A stretch of 64,000 bases of DNA from Hemileia vastatrix (Eukaryota > Basidiomycota > Pucciniomycetes > Pucciniales > Zaghouaniaceae), in assembly GCA_030280995.1 (NCBI GenBank), contig JASXTE010000002.1, positions 5,081,683-5,145,682 on the forward strand. The letters are read 5' to 3'. The notes under the pieces are model-generated. The model had not been told where the DNA came from, did not search any database, and saw only the letters and a program-made list of their open reading frames with translations. A program made the translations under genes and the position numbers. The stretch's first letter is position 1; the number at the start of each line of letters is the position of its first letter. This document shows, in pieces, positions 1 to 11,017 of the stretch.

Positions 1-135
1 ACTTCACTCCAAATGCCGATGTTCTAAAATTGTGTGCGTGGTGGGTGTTGTGTTAATGTTGCCTTCACCGAGTTTGTTGTTATTATCTCTGATCGCTGTA
101 CTGGTGATGGTAATACAGGAATGTATGTGGCATAG

Positions 136-932
136 CTGCATGTGAGAAGAAGGGACTGAAGACATATCTTGATGCCGAAGACCCGGATATAGTGATCCTG
201 AGTGAGACAAAGGTGCAGGAGGAGCCGAACATTGGTCATCTAAAGTCGCGGTACCCGTTCCGGTACTGGGGACGTGATCAGGTCAAGGGCTACGCAGGCA
301 TCAGCGTGCTCTCGAAGTTAGAGCCCTTGCGGGTGACGTTAGGCCTTCCAACGGCCGAGGAACCGACACAGACAGAAGGTCGTCTAATCACGCTTGAGTT
401 CACGGCATTCTACCTGCTTGGCACCTACACTCCTAACGCTGGACAGGGCCTCAAAAATTTAGAAGCGAAGAATATATGGAACGCGGCGTTTGAGCGCTAT
501 CTTCGACATCTCGACCAATCCAAGCCACTCATTTGGGGTGGCGATGTGAACTGTGCGGCCACCGAGCACGATCTCAGTAATCCAAAGTCAAACTGGAACA
601 AGACACCTGGCTACACTCATGATGAGTGTGTAGCCCTTGATGCCCAGCTCAACCCGTCATCGGAATCGCATCCTCAGGCTGACAAACTCATTGACTCTTG
701 GCGCCACCTTCATCCTACTCCCGAACATGGATTCACATATTATAACTACAGATTTAACTGCCGTCAAAAAGGTATTGGATGGAGACTGGATTCGTTCTAT
801 GTGTCCAGTCGCCTGTTCCATCATGTCAAAAACTGCCACATTCGCTCAGAATGCTACGGTGCCTCAGACCATGTGCCACTGGTCCTGGAATTGGATAAGA
901 CTATCATGGTAAATAATGACTACCTTTCGTAA
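136..932 (+). CDS. Exonuclease III/APEX-family AP endonuclease (5' exon not found)
   Basis: This gene encodes a DNA-(apurinic/apyrimidinic site) endonuclease of the exonuclease III fold, which would act in nuclear base-excision repair. The family motifs occur in order: SETKVQEE (metal-binding Glu), GTYTPNAG, GGDVNCAATEHDL (Asp/Asn pair), GIGWRLDSFYVSS and the terminal GASDHVPL (Asp-His). The open frame extends upstream of the first methionine-like codon to an acceptor-like CATAG at 131-135, giving CEKKGLKTYLDAEDPDIV, the normal family sequence just after the first beta strand. At least one upstream exon carrying the start codon and the WNV-type first motif is therefore missing; I could not find it in bases 1-130. 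The stop is TAA at 930-932. It has no in-frame stops, in contrast to the transposon genes around it, so I take it as a functional host gene. Confidence 0.9.
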
Positions 933-1471
933 TTTCTTAGATCTTATCTCTGTCTTCCAATCGTATTTAGGGTCATCTTGTGATTTTTTTTCTTTTCATT
1001 AACAAACTGGCGTGGTTTCTTATTTAATATTTTTTCAGGATCTTGGTGATCAGAAAGATGAGAAACCATAATAGTTACTTTGGAACATGATATGTGATAA
1101 GCAATTTGTTTGACAATAGTAAGTGCAAAATGATTTTTTACAGTATCTTTTGAGATATGTACGACATGAACATCCTGAAAGTAGAAATAAGATAGATGTT
1201 TGTGAGTGGTATAACTATTTTCGCATAAAACATGGATTGAAATTCTGCTCAAGTAGAAATAACTGGGCGTATCTCTATAGGTTTATGTACAACTCAAAAA
1301 GTTGTTTATCACAGCTGTAGTCTGATTTCTTAGGTTTTTTACGCAAAGAGGATCACTTTTGATTATGTTATAAATAGCACTGAGCTTGATTGTTGCCATA
1401 TTCAAGGCTTGCCAACTAGAATCCTAAATCAATATCAGACACCACAACACTACACCTAAAGTGAAATATAC
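933..1471. other. Intergenic stretch after the AP endonuclease gene
   Basis: AT-rich sequence, presumably containing the 3' end of the AP endonuclease transcript. Short open frames occur on both strands but have no recognisable motif. I see no RNA gene or repeat here. Confidence 0.5.
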
Positions 1472-1781
1472 CCACAAAGTTAGAAATTTGTAATGATTTT
1501 AAAGGTATTTCGCAACACAAAAAGAAAGCCACAAACTTGACATCAACTCTCAGTAAGAAGCTGTTTTGGGGGCACAACATGGCATATTTTAAAAAATAAT
1601 CATGGTTGATTTGGGGGAAAAAAGAGGTATTTTGAAATGGAAGATTTCTAACTTTGATACCCCCTAATAGGGGGTATCAATGTTCAGGGATCCGCAATAG
1701 GGGATCAGGAATTTTTTATGCTGGGATCAGACATTAGGGGGTATCAAAGTTAGAAATCTTCCATTTCAAAATACCTCTTTT
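1472..1781. repeat. Cluster of H1-family MITE termini in inverted and abutting order
   Basis: The stretch around 1615-1668 reads inward to a ccccc end, and 1736-1780 is its reverse complement: both contain the sequence AAGTTAGAAATCTTCCATTT or its complement, so they form arms of roughly 50 bp. Between them, 1672-1735 starts GGGGGTATCAATGTTCAG and resembles the right terminus of H1. The junction is ccccc-TAATA-ggggg, so two ends abut across one TAATA site. The part at 1480-1560 recurs at 61704-61800. I read this as small non-autonomous derivatives of the H1 family inserted next to or into each other. Confidence 0.6.
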
Positions 1782-2021
1782 TGTTGAGTAGTTAAGCTTA
1801 TGTACTTAGTTATTGTGAGTAAAACCTGTTGCAGCTGTTGACACGACATCAGCTAGACTCCAGATAGAACCAGAGGAACCAGTGATGACGTGTCTCCAGG
1901 TAGATATAGTTGATAGCTAAGTACATAAGGATCTAGGTCCATAACAGCAGCGGCATCCAGGTTCTCTGGTTCTTTCCGGAGTCCTGAGTGCTGATATTGT
2001 GCAACAGGTAAGTAATTCAGA
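1782..2021. repeat. LTR-like remnant split by H1 (continues 11413-11455)
   Basis: The sequence begins TGTTGAGTAG and ends with a CCGG-containing unit terminating GTGCAACA, which looks like a copia-type LTR. The same unit reappears immediately to the right of H1 (11418-11455), so H1 sits in the spacer between two tandem copies of the unit. The spacer starts GTAAGTAATTCAG, as in two other LTRs of this window. I found no matching 5-bp target duplication, so the outer borders are uncertain. Confidence 0.45.
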
Positions 2022-2158
2022 TATTAGGGGGTATCAATGTTGACCGATCTGCAATTAAATTAATTGTGGATAAAAATCCTTATACCCCAATTATCTTCCA
2101 CAATTATTTTTGCTAATAATTGGGTTATTAGACACTTTACGTGTCAATGTTCACCTCT

Positions 2159-3147
2159 CACCACGTGCAAACAGCCGACGTATCCACTGCTACGTCAGCG
2201 CGGGGTAGCGGAAAGGTATTTCAAAAGCTGGCCCGCTACGTCGGCTGGTTTTTTCTCACAGTAACCAGACATCCCTTCCCCCCAAAAAGTGAGATTCCGG
2301 TTACCTGACCCAGTACGTCCAAACATGGGACATGCAATCATTGCCCCAACCAGCCTCCTCTTGCCCTCTTGCCCCACTGTTGCTTTCCTCAAAACTGACT
2401 GTTGTGTTTCTTGTTTTCCTTTCTTTTCTTTTTTTTATCTAGCTACCCACTCGTGGTTTATTCTGTAAGTTTTCATTTTTTTCACCCTCAAATTTTTCCT
2501 CAATCTTGTTTACTTCAAAACTGACTGTTGCACTTTTTTTTATCTAGCTCACACCTCTTTGCTTCTAACATAGAATATTATTTTTCATTTTATAATTATG
2601 ATTTTTTTTTGTTATTTTAGCTGCCTAGTCATCTTATTTAGCAAATAGCACCTAAACCTGTGTTTGAATGTAAAGCCTATGAAATTTTTTTTGAAATAAA
2701 TTTTATTTGTAAAATTTTACTAAAACTTGATATCTATTTTTTGTTCCGATATCACCTATCTATTTTTTGCTTCATTGGGCCGATTTCACCTTAACCAGGT
2801 AACAGAGCAATAACGCCAACTTAAGGCATGATGAAAAATAATTATTAGCCTAATGCTACACTCTAAGCAATGAAATAGTGATAGCAATCTAAAACTAGCC
2901 TTTACAGCAGGAGAGTGCAAGGGTAATCTGACACTTCCACAGTGGAGGGCAGCCACAAACAAGAGATATTGCATATCTGATGATCAGATGTACTGGGTCG
3001 GGTAACTGGGATCTCACTTTTTGGGGGGGAGGAATGTCTGGTTACTGTGAGAAAAAACCAGCCGACGTAGCAGGCCAGCTTTTGAAATACCTTTCTGCTA
3101 CGTCACGCTGACGTAGCGGTGGATACGCCGGCTGTTTGCACGTGGTG
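2159..3147. mobile_element. FB1a: 989-bp non-autonomous element with long terminal inverted repeats
   Basis: The ends are CACCACGTGCAAACAGCCG and its inverse, extending inward with high identity for about 160 bp. The flanks are TCT at 2156-2158 and 3148-3150, a 3-bp target duplication. The core shows no coding capacity. CAC...GTG ends with a 3-bp duplication resemble CACTA/CMC-class transposons; that class assignment is an inference because no transposase is present. A second copy in the opposite orientation (FB1b) lies at 21530-41994, split by retrotransposons. Confidence 0.8.
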
Positions 3148-3177
3148 TCTTATCCGACATTTTTCTACTCAATTTTT

Positions 3178-3261
3178 CATAACCACATCTTGGACAACTT
3201 TCTCTCATAACCACATGTTGCACAACTTTCTGCCATAACCACATCTTGGACTACTCTCTGG
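3178..3261 (+). repeat. Three tandem 28-bp repeats upstream of the Myb-like gene
   Basis: Three near-identical 28-bp units start CATAACCACAT. Related words (cacaaccacattttgg) occur near the left end of H2, so these are probably family subterminal repeats, possibly transposase-binding sites. That role is an inference. Confidence 0.6.
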
Positions 3262-3457
3262 ATATGCCTTCTACCTTGCTGCGCACTCCCATTCTCATCC
3301 CATCCTGTTCATTCTATCTGCTCAGAACTTCTCCCCATTTCATCTATTTGATTGTGCTCCTTTTCATCTCACTCTCTCATCTGCTTGTTTCTGCTCCTTT
3401 TCATCTTGCTATCTCATCTGCTTGTTTCTGCTCCTTTTCATCTTAAATTATCTTAAC

Positions 3458-4874
3458 ATGCCTCGTCATAGATCTTCTCAAATGCAGCCATCACCCAGTT
3501 GTTCTTCAAATCCCACTACTCCCTCTTTCCCCCGCTCTGCTGAGAAATCCAAAATTGTTCAACTAAAGAAAGATGATCATCTCATTCTTATCAACTGGCT
3601 AAAAACTAAATCTAACCATGATTCTTGTTTTGGTACTGAGTATGCAACTAAAGTAGGATGGCTCCCCGCATCAAAAGTTAATGGTTATCTTCTAATGGCC
3701 AACAAATTATGGAATAAGAGTAAGGGAAGGATAGATCTTTTACCAAAACAGATGTCTGAACGCTTCAAGCATTATTGAGCCAAGTACAAGAAGGAAAAGA
3801 CTCTTTCATCTTCTACTGGTTTTGGTATTACTGACCTTGATATCAGTAAGGGAATCAAATCCATAGATGATAAACTTGATTCTTTATGTCCTTACTTTAA
3901 AGAGATGGATTCTATTTTTGGAGAGTGAGCTGATGTTAATCCTACAAACATGTTGGATGGTGAAGATCCAATCTCCAAACATGATGTTGAAACAAATCTT
4001 TTTCTTTCTTCTTCTACTCAAGCCTCCCCTCATTTAACTTCCACAAATCAAGATATCTTTTCAATAGATCCTTATGGCAATATAAACCAACCTGATCTAA
4101 CTCAAGTACGTTTTTTTTCTTTTATCTTATCAATTCTTTTTTTATTTATGTTTTCTTATTTATAAATAGGCTGAAAAACTAATGCAGGAGCCACAATCAA
4201 CTGAGTCAGAAGCCAGCGAAAATGAAGAGGAGGAAAATGTGACCTTGAACAAAAAGTAAAGGGCTTCAAGTAGTCTGAATTTCCACTCTCAAAGAAGAAG
4301 AAAAAGTGATACTTTATCTCAAACCCCTTTTTATTCTATTGAAGAATTTTTGGAGAAACATGATGCTGGTAAGTGATACCAAACCTCTTAATACTTTACT
4401 CAGATTTTCTTCTACTTTTTGTTAATATTTCTTATCACTCTAGAACAAGTGGAAGTTGCTAAAGAGACTCTAAAGTTTGAAAAGCGAAAATACGAGCTCT
4501 CTTTAAGGAGGGATGACAGGGTACATGATTTGGAAGGGAAGAAGTTTGAACTATCTTCATGGAAGGAAGATAGGGCACACGACTTGGAGGAGAGGAAGTA
4601 TGAACCTTCTTTACAGAAGGATGATAGGGCACAAGACTTGGAGGAGAGGAAGTACAAACTTTCTTTATGGAAGGATGATAGGGTACAAAACTTGGAGAAG
4701 AAGAAATTCGAGTTATCTCTAAGTATTGAAAAAGCAAAGAAAGAGGTGAAATCACTAGAGTATCAAAACATCATGGAACAGATGAAATATAAGCTTGATT
4801 GTGAAGAAAATTTCAAAAAGAAAGATTTCTTGATAGAATGTGTTAAAGCTAATAAATCTGTTGTGGAAATTTAA
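3458..4874 (+). pseudogene. Myb/SANT-like protein with C-terminal coiled coil, cargo of H1
   Basis: There are three exons: 3458-4105, 4170-4368 and 4444-4874, with introns 4106-4169 and 4369-4443 that begin GTACGT/GTAAGT and end TAG. The first exon has a helix-turn-helix-like region (KKDDHLILINWLKTK ... GYLLMANKLWNKSKGRI ... ERFKHY) of the kind seen in Myb/SANT-like proteins of transposons and rust genomes. The third exon encodes a charged coiled coil built of about five 18-residue repeats centred on DDRVHDLE. In-frame stops lie at 3776 (TGA), 3926 (TGA) and 4257 (TAA). The two TGA codons fall where Arg (CGA) fits. By analogy with PIF/Harbinger ORF1 it may be the DNA-binding partner of the transposase. 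The Myb assignment is from pattern, not search. Confidence 0.55.
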
Positions 4875-5098
4875 TGTTTAATGAAATTGTTTGATGAATA
4901 GTTTTTTTTATTTATCTCACACTTCAACTGTTCATAATTAATTGTACATAAATTTTTATCTTAATTTCCTGTATTTTTTTACTCTATCCATCATTAGTTG
5001 AATTTTCATATTTTAATGTTATAAATTCACTTTTAAATAAAATTTTCAAGATTTTTTAATATTCAAAATACTTTTTTAGTTTAAATTTTCAAGTCACA

Positions 5099-5800
5099 TA
5101 TGAAAATTTCCCAATCCCACCCCTGCATTTGATTGAACTAAGGGTTGGGTATCACCAAAATTCTTTCAAGTAAAGAATTTTGCAAGTCTTATATGAAATT
5201 TTGGCAATACTCCCCCCTACATTTTATTGAAGTAATGGATGGGTATCACCAAAATTTCAAGTCAATTTTTTTAAGTCTGATATGAAAATTTGGCAATACC
5301 CCCCCAGTATTTTATTGAATTAAGGAAAGGGTATCACCAAAATTCTTTCAAGTAAAGAATTTTGCAAGTCTTATATGAAATTCTGGTAATACTCCCCCCT
5401 ACATTTTATTGAAGTAACAGATGGGTATCACCAAAATTTCAAGTCAAATATTTTTTTAAGTCTGATATGAAAATTTGGCAATATCCCCCCCTGTATTTTA
5501 TTGAATTAAGGAAAGGGTATCATCAAATTTTCAAGTCAAATTTTTTTTAAGTCTGATATGAAAATTTGGCAATACCCCCCCCCCTGTATTTTATTGAATT
5601 AAGGAAAGGGTATCATCAAAATTTCAAGTCAATTTTTTTTTAAGTCTGATATGAAAATTTGGCAATACCCCCCCCCCCCTGTATTTTATTGAATTAAGGA
5701 AAGCGTATCATTGAAATTTCAAGTCAAATTTTTTTTTAAAGTCTGATATGAAAATTCGGCAATACCCCCCCCCCCCCCTGCAATTTATTGAATCAAAGAA
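5099..5800. repeat. Tandem array of about seven roughly 95-110-bp foldback units with growing poly-C tracts
   Basis: Each unit contains GGGTATCACCAAAATTTC near one end and GAAAATTTGGCAATACCCC near the other, so every unit resembles a miniature inverted repeat with ends similar to the H1 terminus. The C run lengthens along the array: 6, 7, 6, 7, 10, 12 and 14. Two units of the same kind lie in H2 at about 33480-33660, again downstream of the Tet/JBP-like gene. Confidence 0.75.
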
Positions 5801-5811
5801 ATCAAATGGAA

Positions 5812-6182
5812 AAAAAAAATTAAAATTGAAAATTTCTACAACCAATTATTTTCACCAGTCCCAATCAAGTCTTCCTATTTTATATAATAGCCATTAGAAT
5901 GACCTAAGGCCAGATTCACCATTATATAAAAAAGTAATCTATCTTGATGTAACTTTAAAAAAAATTGGAAGAGACAAATCCAAAATTAAAAGAAAAAAAT
6001 TAAAATTGAAAATTTCTACAACCAATTATTTTCACCAGTCCCAATCAAGGTTTCCTATTTTATATAATAGCCATTAGAACGACCTAAGGCTAGATGCACC
6101 ATTATATAAAAAAGTAATCTATCTTGATTTAACTTTAAAAAAAATTGGAAGAGACAAATCCAAAATTAAAAGAAAAAAATTA
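5812..6182. repeat. Direct duplication of about 186 bp
   Basis: The segment beginning ttaaaattgaaaatttctac is present twice in tandem (first copy to about 5997, second to about 6182) with only a few substitutions. It is AT-rich and non-coding, and lies between the foldback array and the Tet/JBP-like gene of H1. Confidence 0.75.
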
Positions 6183-6467
6183 AAAAGGATAAATAAAATT
6201 GAAAAAGAGGAAAATAAAAAGGGAAGTTTAAAAAAAATGAAAAAAATAAAAAAAATAAAAATAAATAAAAAATTTAATAAAAGAGAAAAAAAAAGGAAAA
6301 ATTTTTTGGAAGAAAATATTTAATGAGAGAAAAAATATAATATTTTATTTGCAATACTTGACAGATCTACTAAGAACAATTTTTTTATATAAATTTTGTT
6401 TTTTTTGATTATTAATACAATTAATAAGACCTTCATTTATTTGGAATGAACAGCCAAAATGGGTAAA
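6183..6467. other. A-rich low-complexity stretch
   Basis: Mostly A/T homopolymer-like sequence, between the duplication and the 3' end of the Tet/JBP-like gene. No feature is recognised. Confidence 0.5.
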
Positions 6468-7671
6468 TTATTTACAAGAAACTAAAGTTGGAGGTGCTAA
6501 AGTTGTTTGATGCCAGTGTTGAGAAGAATTCCATATAGCCTCAACTATTCCATTGGCACTACCAAAATCAATAATACATTTATGGTCAGGAAAATAAAGG
6601 CCATGTCCCTCATCAGAAGAGGGTGAAGGAATAGGAACACCATTCTCTGGATTAATATAAGAGAAAATTCCAAATGTTAGAGAATTTTTATCATGTTTAT
6701 CTAGATGAAAGTGATTGTAAAATCCATTATAAGTGATGATAAAATTTGAACAAAAAAACATAATCATTTATTGCTTCTTCCCATTTGGGATCAGACCAAT
6801 TTGGTAAACCAGATTCTAAAGCAAGTTGATGGTTTTTTTGAAAAACTTGAAAACATAATTTTTTAAGATGATTTTCCAAAAAAATATTAAATGATCACAA
6901 ATAATTCCATTGTTTCAGATCTTCTTCCATTTGCTCCAGTTTCAAATTTTTCAATAAAGAATAAATTCCTGAAATATATGAAAAAATTAAAAATAACTTA
7001 TAATAAAAAAAAATTTTACATACCAAAAGAAACTCCATGATCATATCCTGGTTGCCAACCAAAACCTTTCATCACACCAGAAATCAGATTTTTATTCAAT
7101 AAGGGTTGTCAAACCAAAGCCATTTGATAGAGAGTAGAAATTAAATCAGAAATCTGGAAAAAAACTTCATCCTTTTTCTCATTAAATGAATGAACTTCTA
7201 AGATGAATTGAGGTTTGTATCCATTATTGACAACTGCAACAATGATATCTATACCACCCTCTGTAAGGTTTTTGATGTTTTGGTAAAAAAAAGTTTTCTT
7301 AACATTTGATATTGAAGTCTTATAAAATTTGAGATTGTCCAAATGTCCAAAGAGTTTTTTGCAAAATATCTTCATCCAAATCAATTTTCAATTTTTATAA
7401 ATTTTGTCTTTGAATTGCTTGATTCTTTAGCTGGTTCCATGATTTTCTGCTTTTTATTTTCTGGTAAGGAAAGCTCAGAATGATTGGGAGAAGGAATAGA
7501 ATTGAAGGCCATTGAAGAGATAGAAGAAAGTAAAGATAAAGAAGAAGAATTTGAATATATTTGATGATTATTCTTGGAGCTTTCAAGATTTGAAGACAAG
7601 GAAGAAAGTGATGAGAAAGATGATTCAGAAGAAATTGATGATAATGAAGATGAGCGAGTTAAATTTTCCAT
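6468..7671 (-). pseudogene. Tet/JBP-like 2OG-Fe(II) dioxygenase (cargo of H1)
   Basis: The conserved core reads IITYNGFYNHFHLDKHD, with the HxD iron ligands as H-L-D, then SLTFGIFSYINP, EGHGLYFPDHKCIIDFG and IVEAIWNSSQHWHQTT, where the second His is a candidate distal ligand. This is the layout of fungal Tet-like oxygenases (PF20515 type), relatives of TET/JBP enzymes that oxidise 5-methylcytosine or thymine in DNA. Upstream exon sequence includes GFGWQPGYDHGVSFG before an intron at 6969-7023; H2 has the same intron position. The N-terminus (from ATG 7671) is a serine-rich linker. The frame breaks near the KIEN/LDED junction (about 7380), at a T run near 6760, and at TGA codons in MALV-stop-QPLL and WNYL-stop-SFN. 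It is therefore a relic in this copy. The substrate is unknown. Confidence 0.75.
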
Positions 7672-9280
7672 AGTAACTTCCTGGAAAAAAAAATTATAAA
7701 ACCAAAAAGTTAAAAATAAAAAAATAAATATATTAAAAAAACCCCCAACAATAAAAAATTATCAGTAAAATAATTAAAAGAAAAAAAATTTTGGTAAAAA
7801 AAAAATAATAAATTAGTTGCATAAAAATCAGTAATTAATTTTGAAAAAAAATAAAATTTCAAAATAAAAACCTGAATTATAATTAAAATACAAGGTAAAA
7901 CAAAATTACCCAAAAAAAAGAGTAAATAAATAAAATTTAAAATAAATTCAGTAAATTTAAATTAAAAATAAATAAATAAATAAAAATTACTTACCTGCTA
8001 TTGGAAATACTTGTTGATATCATTGAATCCAATTTATTAAAATATAAATAAAAAAATTGATTTCAGTAAATTTCAGAATAATTAATTATTTGAAAAAACA
8101 AACACAAATATAAAAAATTAAATTACCTGATTTATTTTGGAAACAGGGGGAAATGTCCACCAGAAACTAAAGGAAAGAAAATAAATTCTGTAAAAAAAAT
8201 TAAAAAGCAGATATTAGTCTTTTTTTTCTTCAAAATGCCCTCCTTGCCCACCACAACCCCCCCTTTAGTGCCCCTTTACCCTTCCTTTATCCCTTCTTTA
8301 CCCCTTCTTTACCCCCCCTTTAGTCCCCCTTTACCCTCCCTTTACCCTCCCTTTATCCCTTCTTTACCCCTTCTTTACCCCTTCTTTACCCCTTCTTTAC
8401 CCCCCCTTGCCCCCTTGTTGCCTGCCTCAAACTCCCCCCCTATACCCCTCCCTTTACCCCCCCTTTACCCCCCCTTTACCCCCCTTTACCCCCCCTTTAC
8501 CCCCCCTTTACCCCTTCTTTACCCTCCCTTTACCCCCTCAAGCCCCCACCTTTATCCCCTCAGACCCACCTAAAACCCCCCCTTGAACCCCTCCAAACCC
8601 CCCCTACACCTAACTTATCGAATCGGTAACAATTTGATAAGTAGATGGTGGGGGGGGTGTGGAGCGGTATGAGGGGAGATGTGAGGGTGGTTTGAGGGGG
8701 CCAAGGAGGGGGTAAAGGGGGGGGGTAAAGGGGTGGTAAAGGGAGGGTAAAGAAGGGGTAAAGGGGGTAAAGGGAGGTTAAAGAAGGGGTAAAGGGGGGG
8801 AGTTGAGGTGGCCAAGAAGGGGAGAAAGGGTGGTATGGAGGAAGACAAGGAGGGGGGAAAGGGGGGACTTGAGGTGGCCAAGAAGGGGAGAAAGGAGGGG
8901 GAAAGGGGGATGATGGAGAGTGAAAAAAAGAAAAAAAAAGATAGAACAAAAAAAAACAAAATTAGTCTAACCTTGAAAACCAAAAAAAAAAGAAAAAAAA
9001 AAGGACAAAAAAAAAAAGAGAAAAAATAAATTATTAGCAAGTAAAAAAAATCAAAAATAAGAAAAAGAATGACTTACCTAGAGAGATGAGATGAGAAATA
9101 GAGGAATGAAATAGAGGAATTGAAAATATTTGACGGATGTTTGAGGAGAGGATTAAAAGGATATGTGTGATGAATGAAAAAAAAACACTGACAAAATATG
9201 CAATTTCATGTTGAGCTGGTGAAAGAAAACCAATAAAACCCAAAATACTTAGAAAAATCCACCGCAACTACTAAAACCCT
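7672..9280 (-). other. Upstream region of the H1 Tet/JBP-like gene
   Basis: AT-rich sequence interrupted by C/G-rich tracts. The part at about 9070-9240 is homologous (reverse complement) to 31410-31580 of H2, including a splice-donor-like AGGTAAGTC and the CCAGCTCAACATGAAAT segment. These probably belong to a spliced 5' leader shared by the two dioxygenase genes. I cannot define exons with confidence. Confidence 0.45.
8235..8930. repeat. C-rich and G-rich tracts forming a large imperfect inverted repeat
   Basis: 8235-8600 is made of variants of CCCTTTACCCC. After a short centre (about 8610-8640), 8650-8930 is made of variants of GGGGTAAAGGG. The arms are complementary at the level of the motif. 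G runs spaced by TAAA could form quadruplexes. Long proline/leucine and glycine/lysine open frames across it are by-products of the composition. Confidence 0.7.
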
Positions 9281-9754
9281 TAAAACACATAATTAAGCTA
9301 TGAAAACATTGTGAAATAAAATATAGAGCCAAATTAGCTCTACTTAATGGTACTAAGCACTTAACCCTAAGACTTAAGGTTAGCCTGTAAAACACAAAAA
9401 ACAAAATTAAACAGCTATCTTTTAGAAATGAAAAATGAGTAAAGGACCCTTTAAAACTTGGAATATGAAAAATATCATCAAGACATCAAATATAGAAAAA
9501 AACCAGGGCTATCCAATGGTAGTACCCAAATTCCTGTAGTCCCAATATTAATCGAATAAAGCCAGAAAACACTCAATTATTCAACCAACGCCAATTAAGC
9601 CATACCAAAACAACGCCAAGCAGAGCAAAAAAGGTGTCTGCCAATGTTGGAAAACCACACCATAAATTCAAAAAAATGAATTTCATCAAACAAAAATACA
9701 AGCCAAGTGAATAAAGTATACAAAGTGGAAATTTGGAAAGTATGAAAAAAAAAA
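9281..9754. other. No gene seen
   Basis: AT-rich sequence between the dioxygenase upstream region and the 3' end of the H1 transposase. No motif is recognised. Confidence 0.4.
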
Positions 9755-11017
9755 TTAAAAGGGTTGTGTGTCAAAATGGTGGAGGGTGATTGGCATAATG
9801 ACAGAGCATATGCCGGTTGAATGAATGTTTTGTGATTCAAGGGAGGGGAGAGCTGGTGCTGGTTCAGGATCCTCTTCTTCATAAAGATTATTCCACTCAT
9901 CCTTTAAATCAGCTAGGATATTGTGGAGTATAATGCAAGTCATGATCCAATGATTCATAGTTTTGATCTCCATTTTTTTTTGAAATTGGATTCGGAGCTC
10001 CAAAATACTAGAAAATCATCCCTTTAAAATACCTATAGCATGTTCAATCTTTACTCTTGATTGGGCAAGGTGATAATTAAATTTAGTTTTGGGGTCATTT
10101 TCTAAGGTTGCACCATGGAAAGCAGGTATAATGTACTTCCCACTTGCATATTCTGAGTCTGCAAGGAGGTACTGATATTTGTCAAAGTATGAGTCTGGGG
10201 TTTGAGAAATCCTCATTCTTTGGAAGACAGAAGATTCATGACATGACCCAGGGCAGCCACTGTGAAAAGCAATAAATTTTTTATTGACATCACATATAAG
10301 TTGAACGGCAATAGAGTATCTAGAAGGAAGATAAAAAGTTAGTTCATGAATGATGAGAAATTGGAGAAGATTTTGAACAAACCTTTTTTTGAAATCAAAA
10401 TAATGGTTGCCATCATGAGCAGGCTTTTGGCTCAAAGGTATAGTTGTGCCATCAACAAAACCTACACAGCCAGGGAAACCTTTGGCTTGCATTACTTGAG
10501 AGGATTCAAGTTGTTGTTCTGGAGTTGGCCAAGAAAATGTTTGAGACTTGAGGGAAAGGATAGCAATCATACAGCGCTTGGTGTATAATATCACTGTACC
10601 ATATCCTATGTTAAATAGATTATCCAAACGTCTTACAGCAGCACCATTTCCATTTGAGCCAAAGCAACATAGTGCAACAGCAAGTTGAATGGCAGGATTA
10701 TGCTGTTTGTTATGGGAATTGTTATGAAAGATAGGATTTTCAGAGATGAGTTGATAAATTTTGAAGAAAGAATTGGGTGAAGTTCTAAATAGCTGAGTGA
10801 AGTTTAGTTGGGGAATGTTAAGAATGGAGCGGAGATCATATCGGGGATCATGATAAAGATTTGGCCCCCTGGAAATGAGGTAACGCTTCTTTGAAAGAAA
10901 ACACAAATAGGCTAAGGCATCTTCCAAATCAGAGTCAGATTTATAGTAGAGAACTAAAAGTAAAGTGATAGCATTAATAGTGGAGTGAAGTAGCCATCTA
11001 GTAGAGAGGTGCTTCAT
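9755..11017 (-). pseudogene. H1 DDE_Tnp_4/Harbinger-type transposase
   Basis: The catalytic core is visible: CVGFVDGTTIPLSQKPA (first Asp), SIAVQLICD, YQYLLADSEYASGKY (second Asp) and RVKIEHAIGILKG (Glu). Upstream is a helical region with LCCFGSNGNGAAVRRLDN, typical of fungal HARBI1-like proteins. An intron at 10320-10382 (63 bp, GTTTGT...TTCTAG, with a CTAAC branch site) happens to be open in frame; removing it restores KKR-YSIAVQL. I chose ATG at 11017 because the H2/H4 relative starts at the matching place. One in-frame TGA (10016-10018) follows ILKG where relatives have Arg, a CGA-to-TGA change. The coding region then continues in frame to TAA at about 9755. Without that stop the gene would be complete. 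Confidence 0.8.

Noticed and set aside
2159..3147. FB1 as a solo LTR
   Set aside because: Ends are long inverted repeats with 3-bp duplications, not direct LTR ends with 4-6 bp.
6468..7671. Assigning the Tet-like gene to a KDZ transposon
   Set aside because: No KDZ transposase motif found nearby; termini, duplication and transposase are those of the H1 family.
8235..8800. CCCTTTA/TAAAGGG tracts as telomere repeats
   Set aside because: The motif is not TTAGGG or TTTAGGG, units are irregular, both strands face each other, and it lies inside a transposon.
8235..9040. Proline/leucine-rich and lysine/glycine-rich open frames as genes
   Set aside because: They follow directly from the C/T and G/A repeat composition and occur in several frames on both strands.
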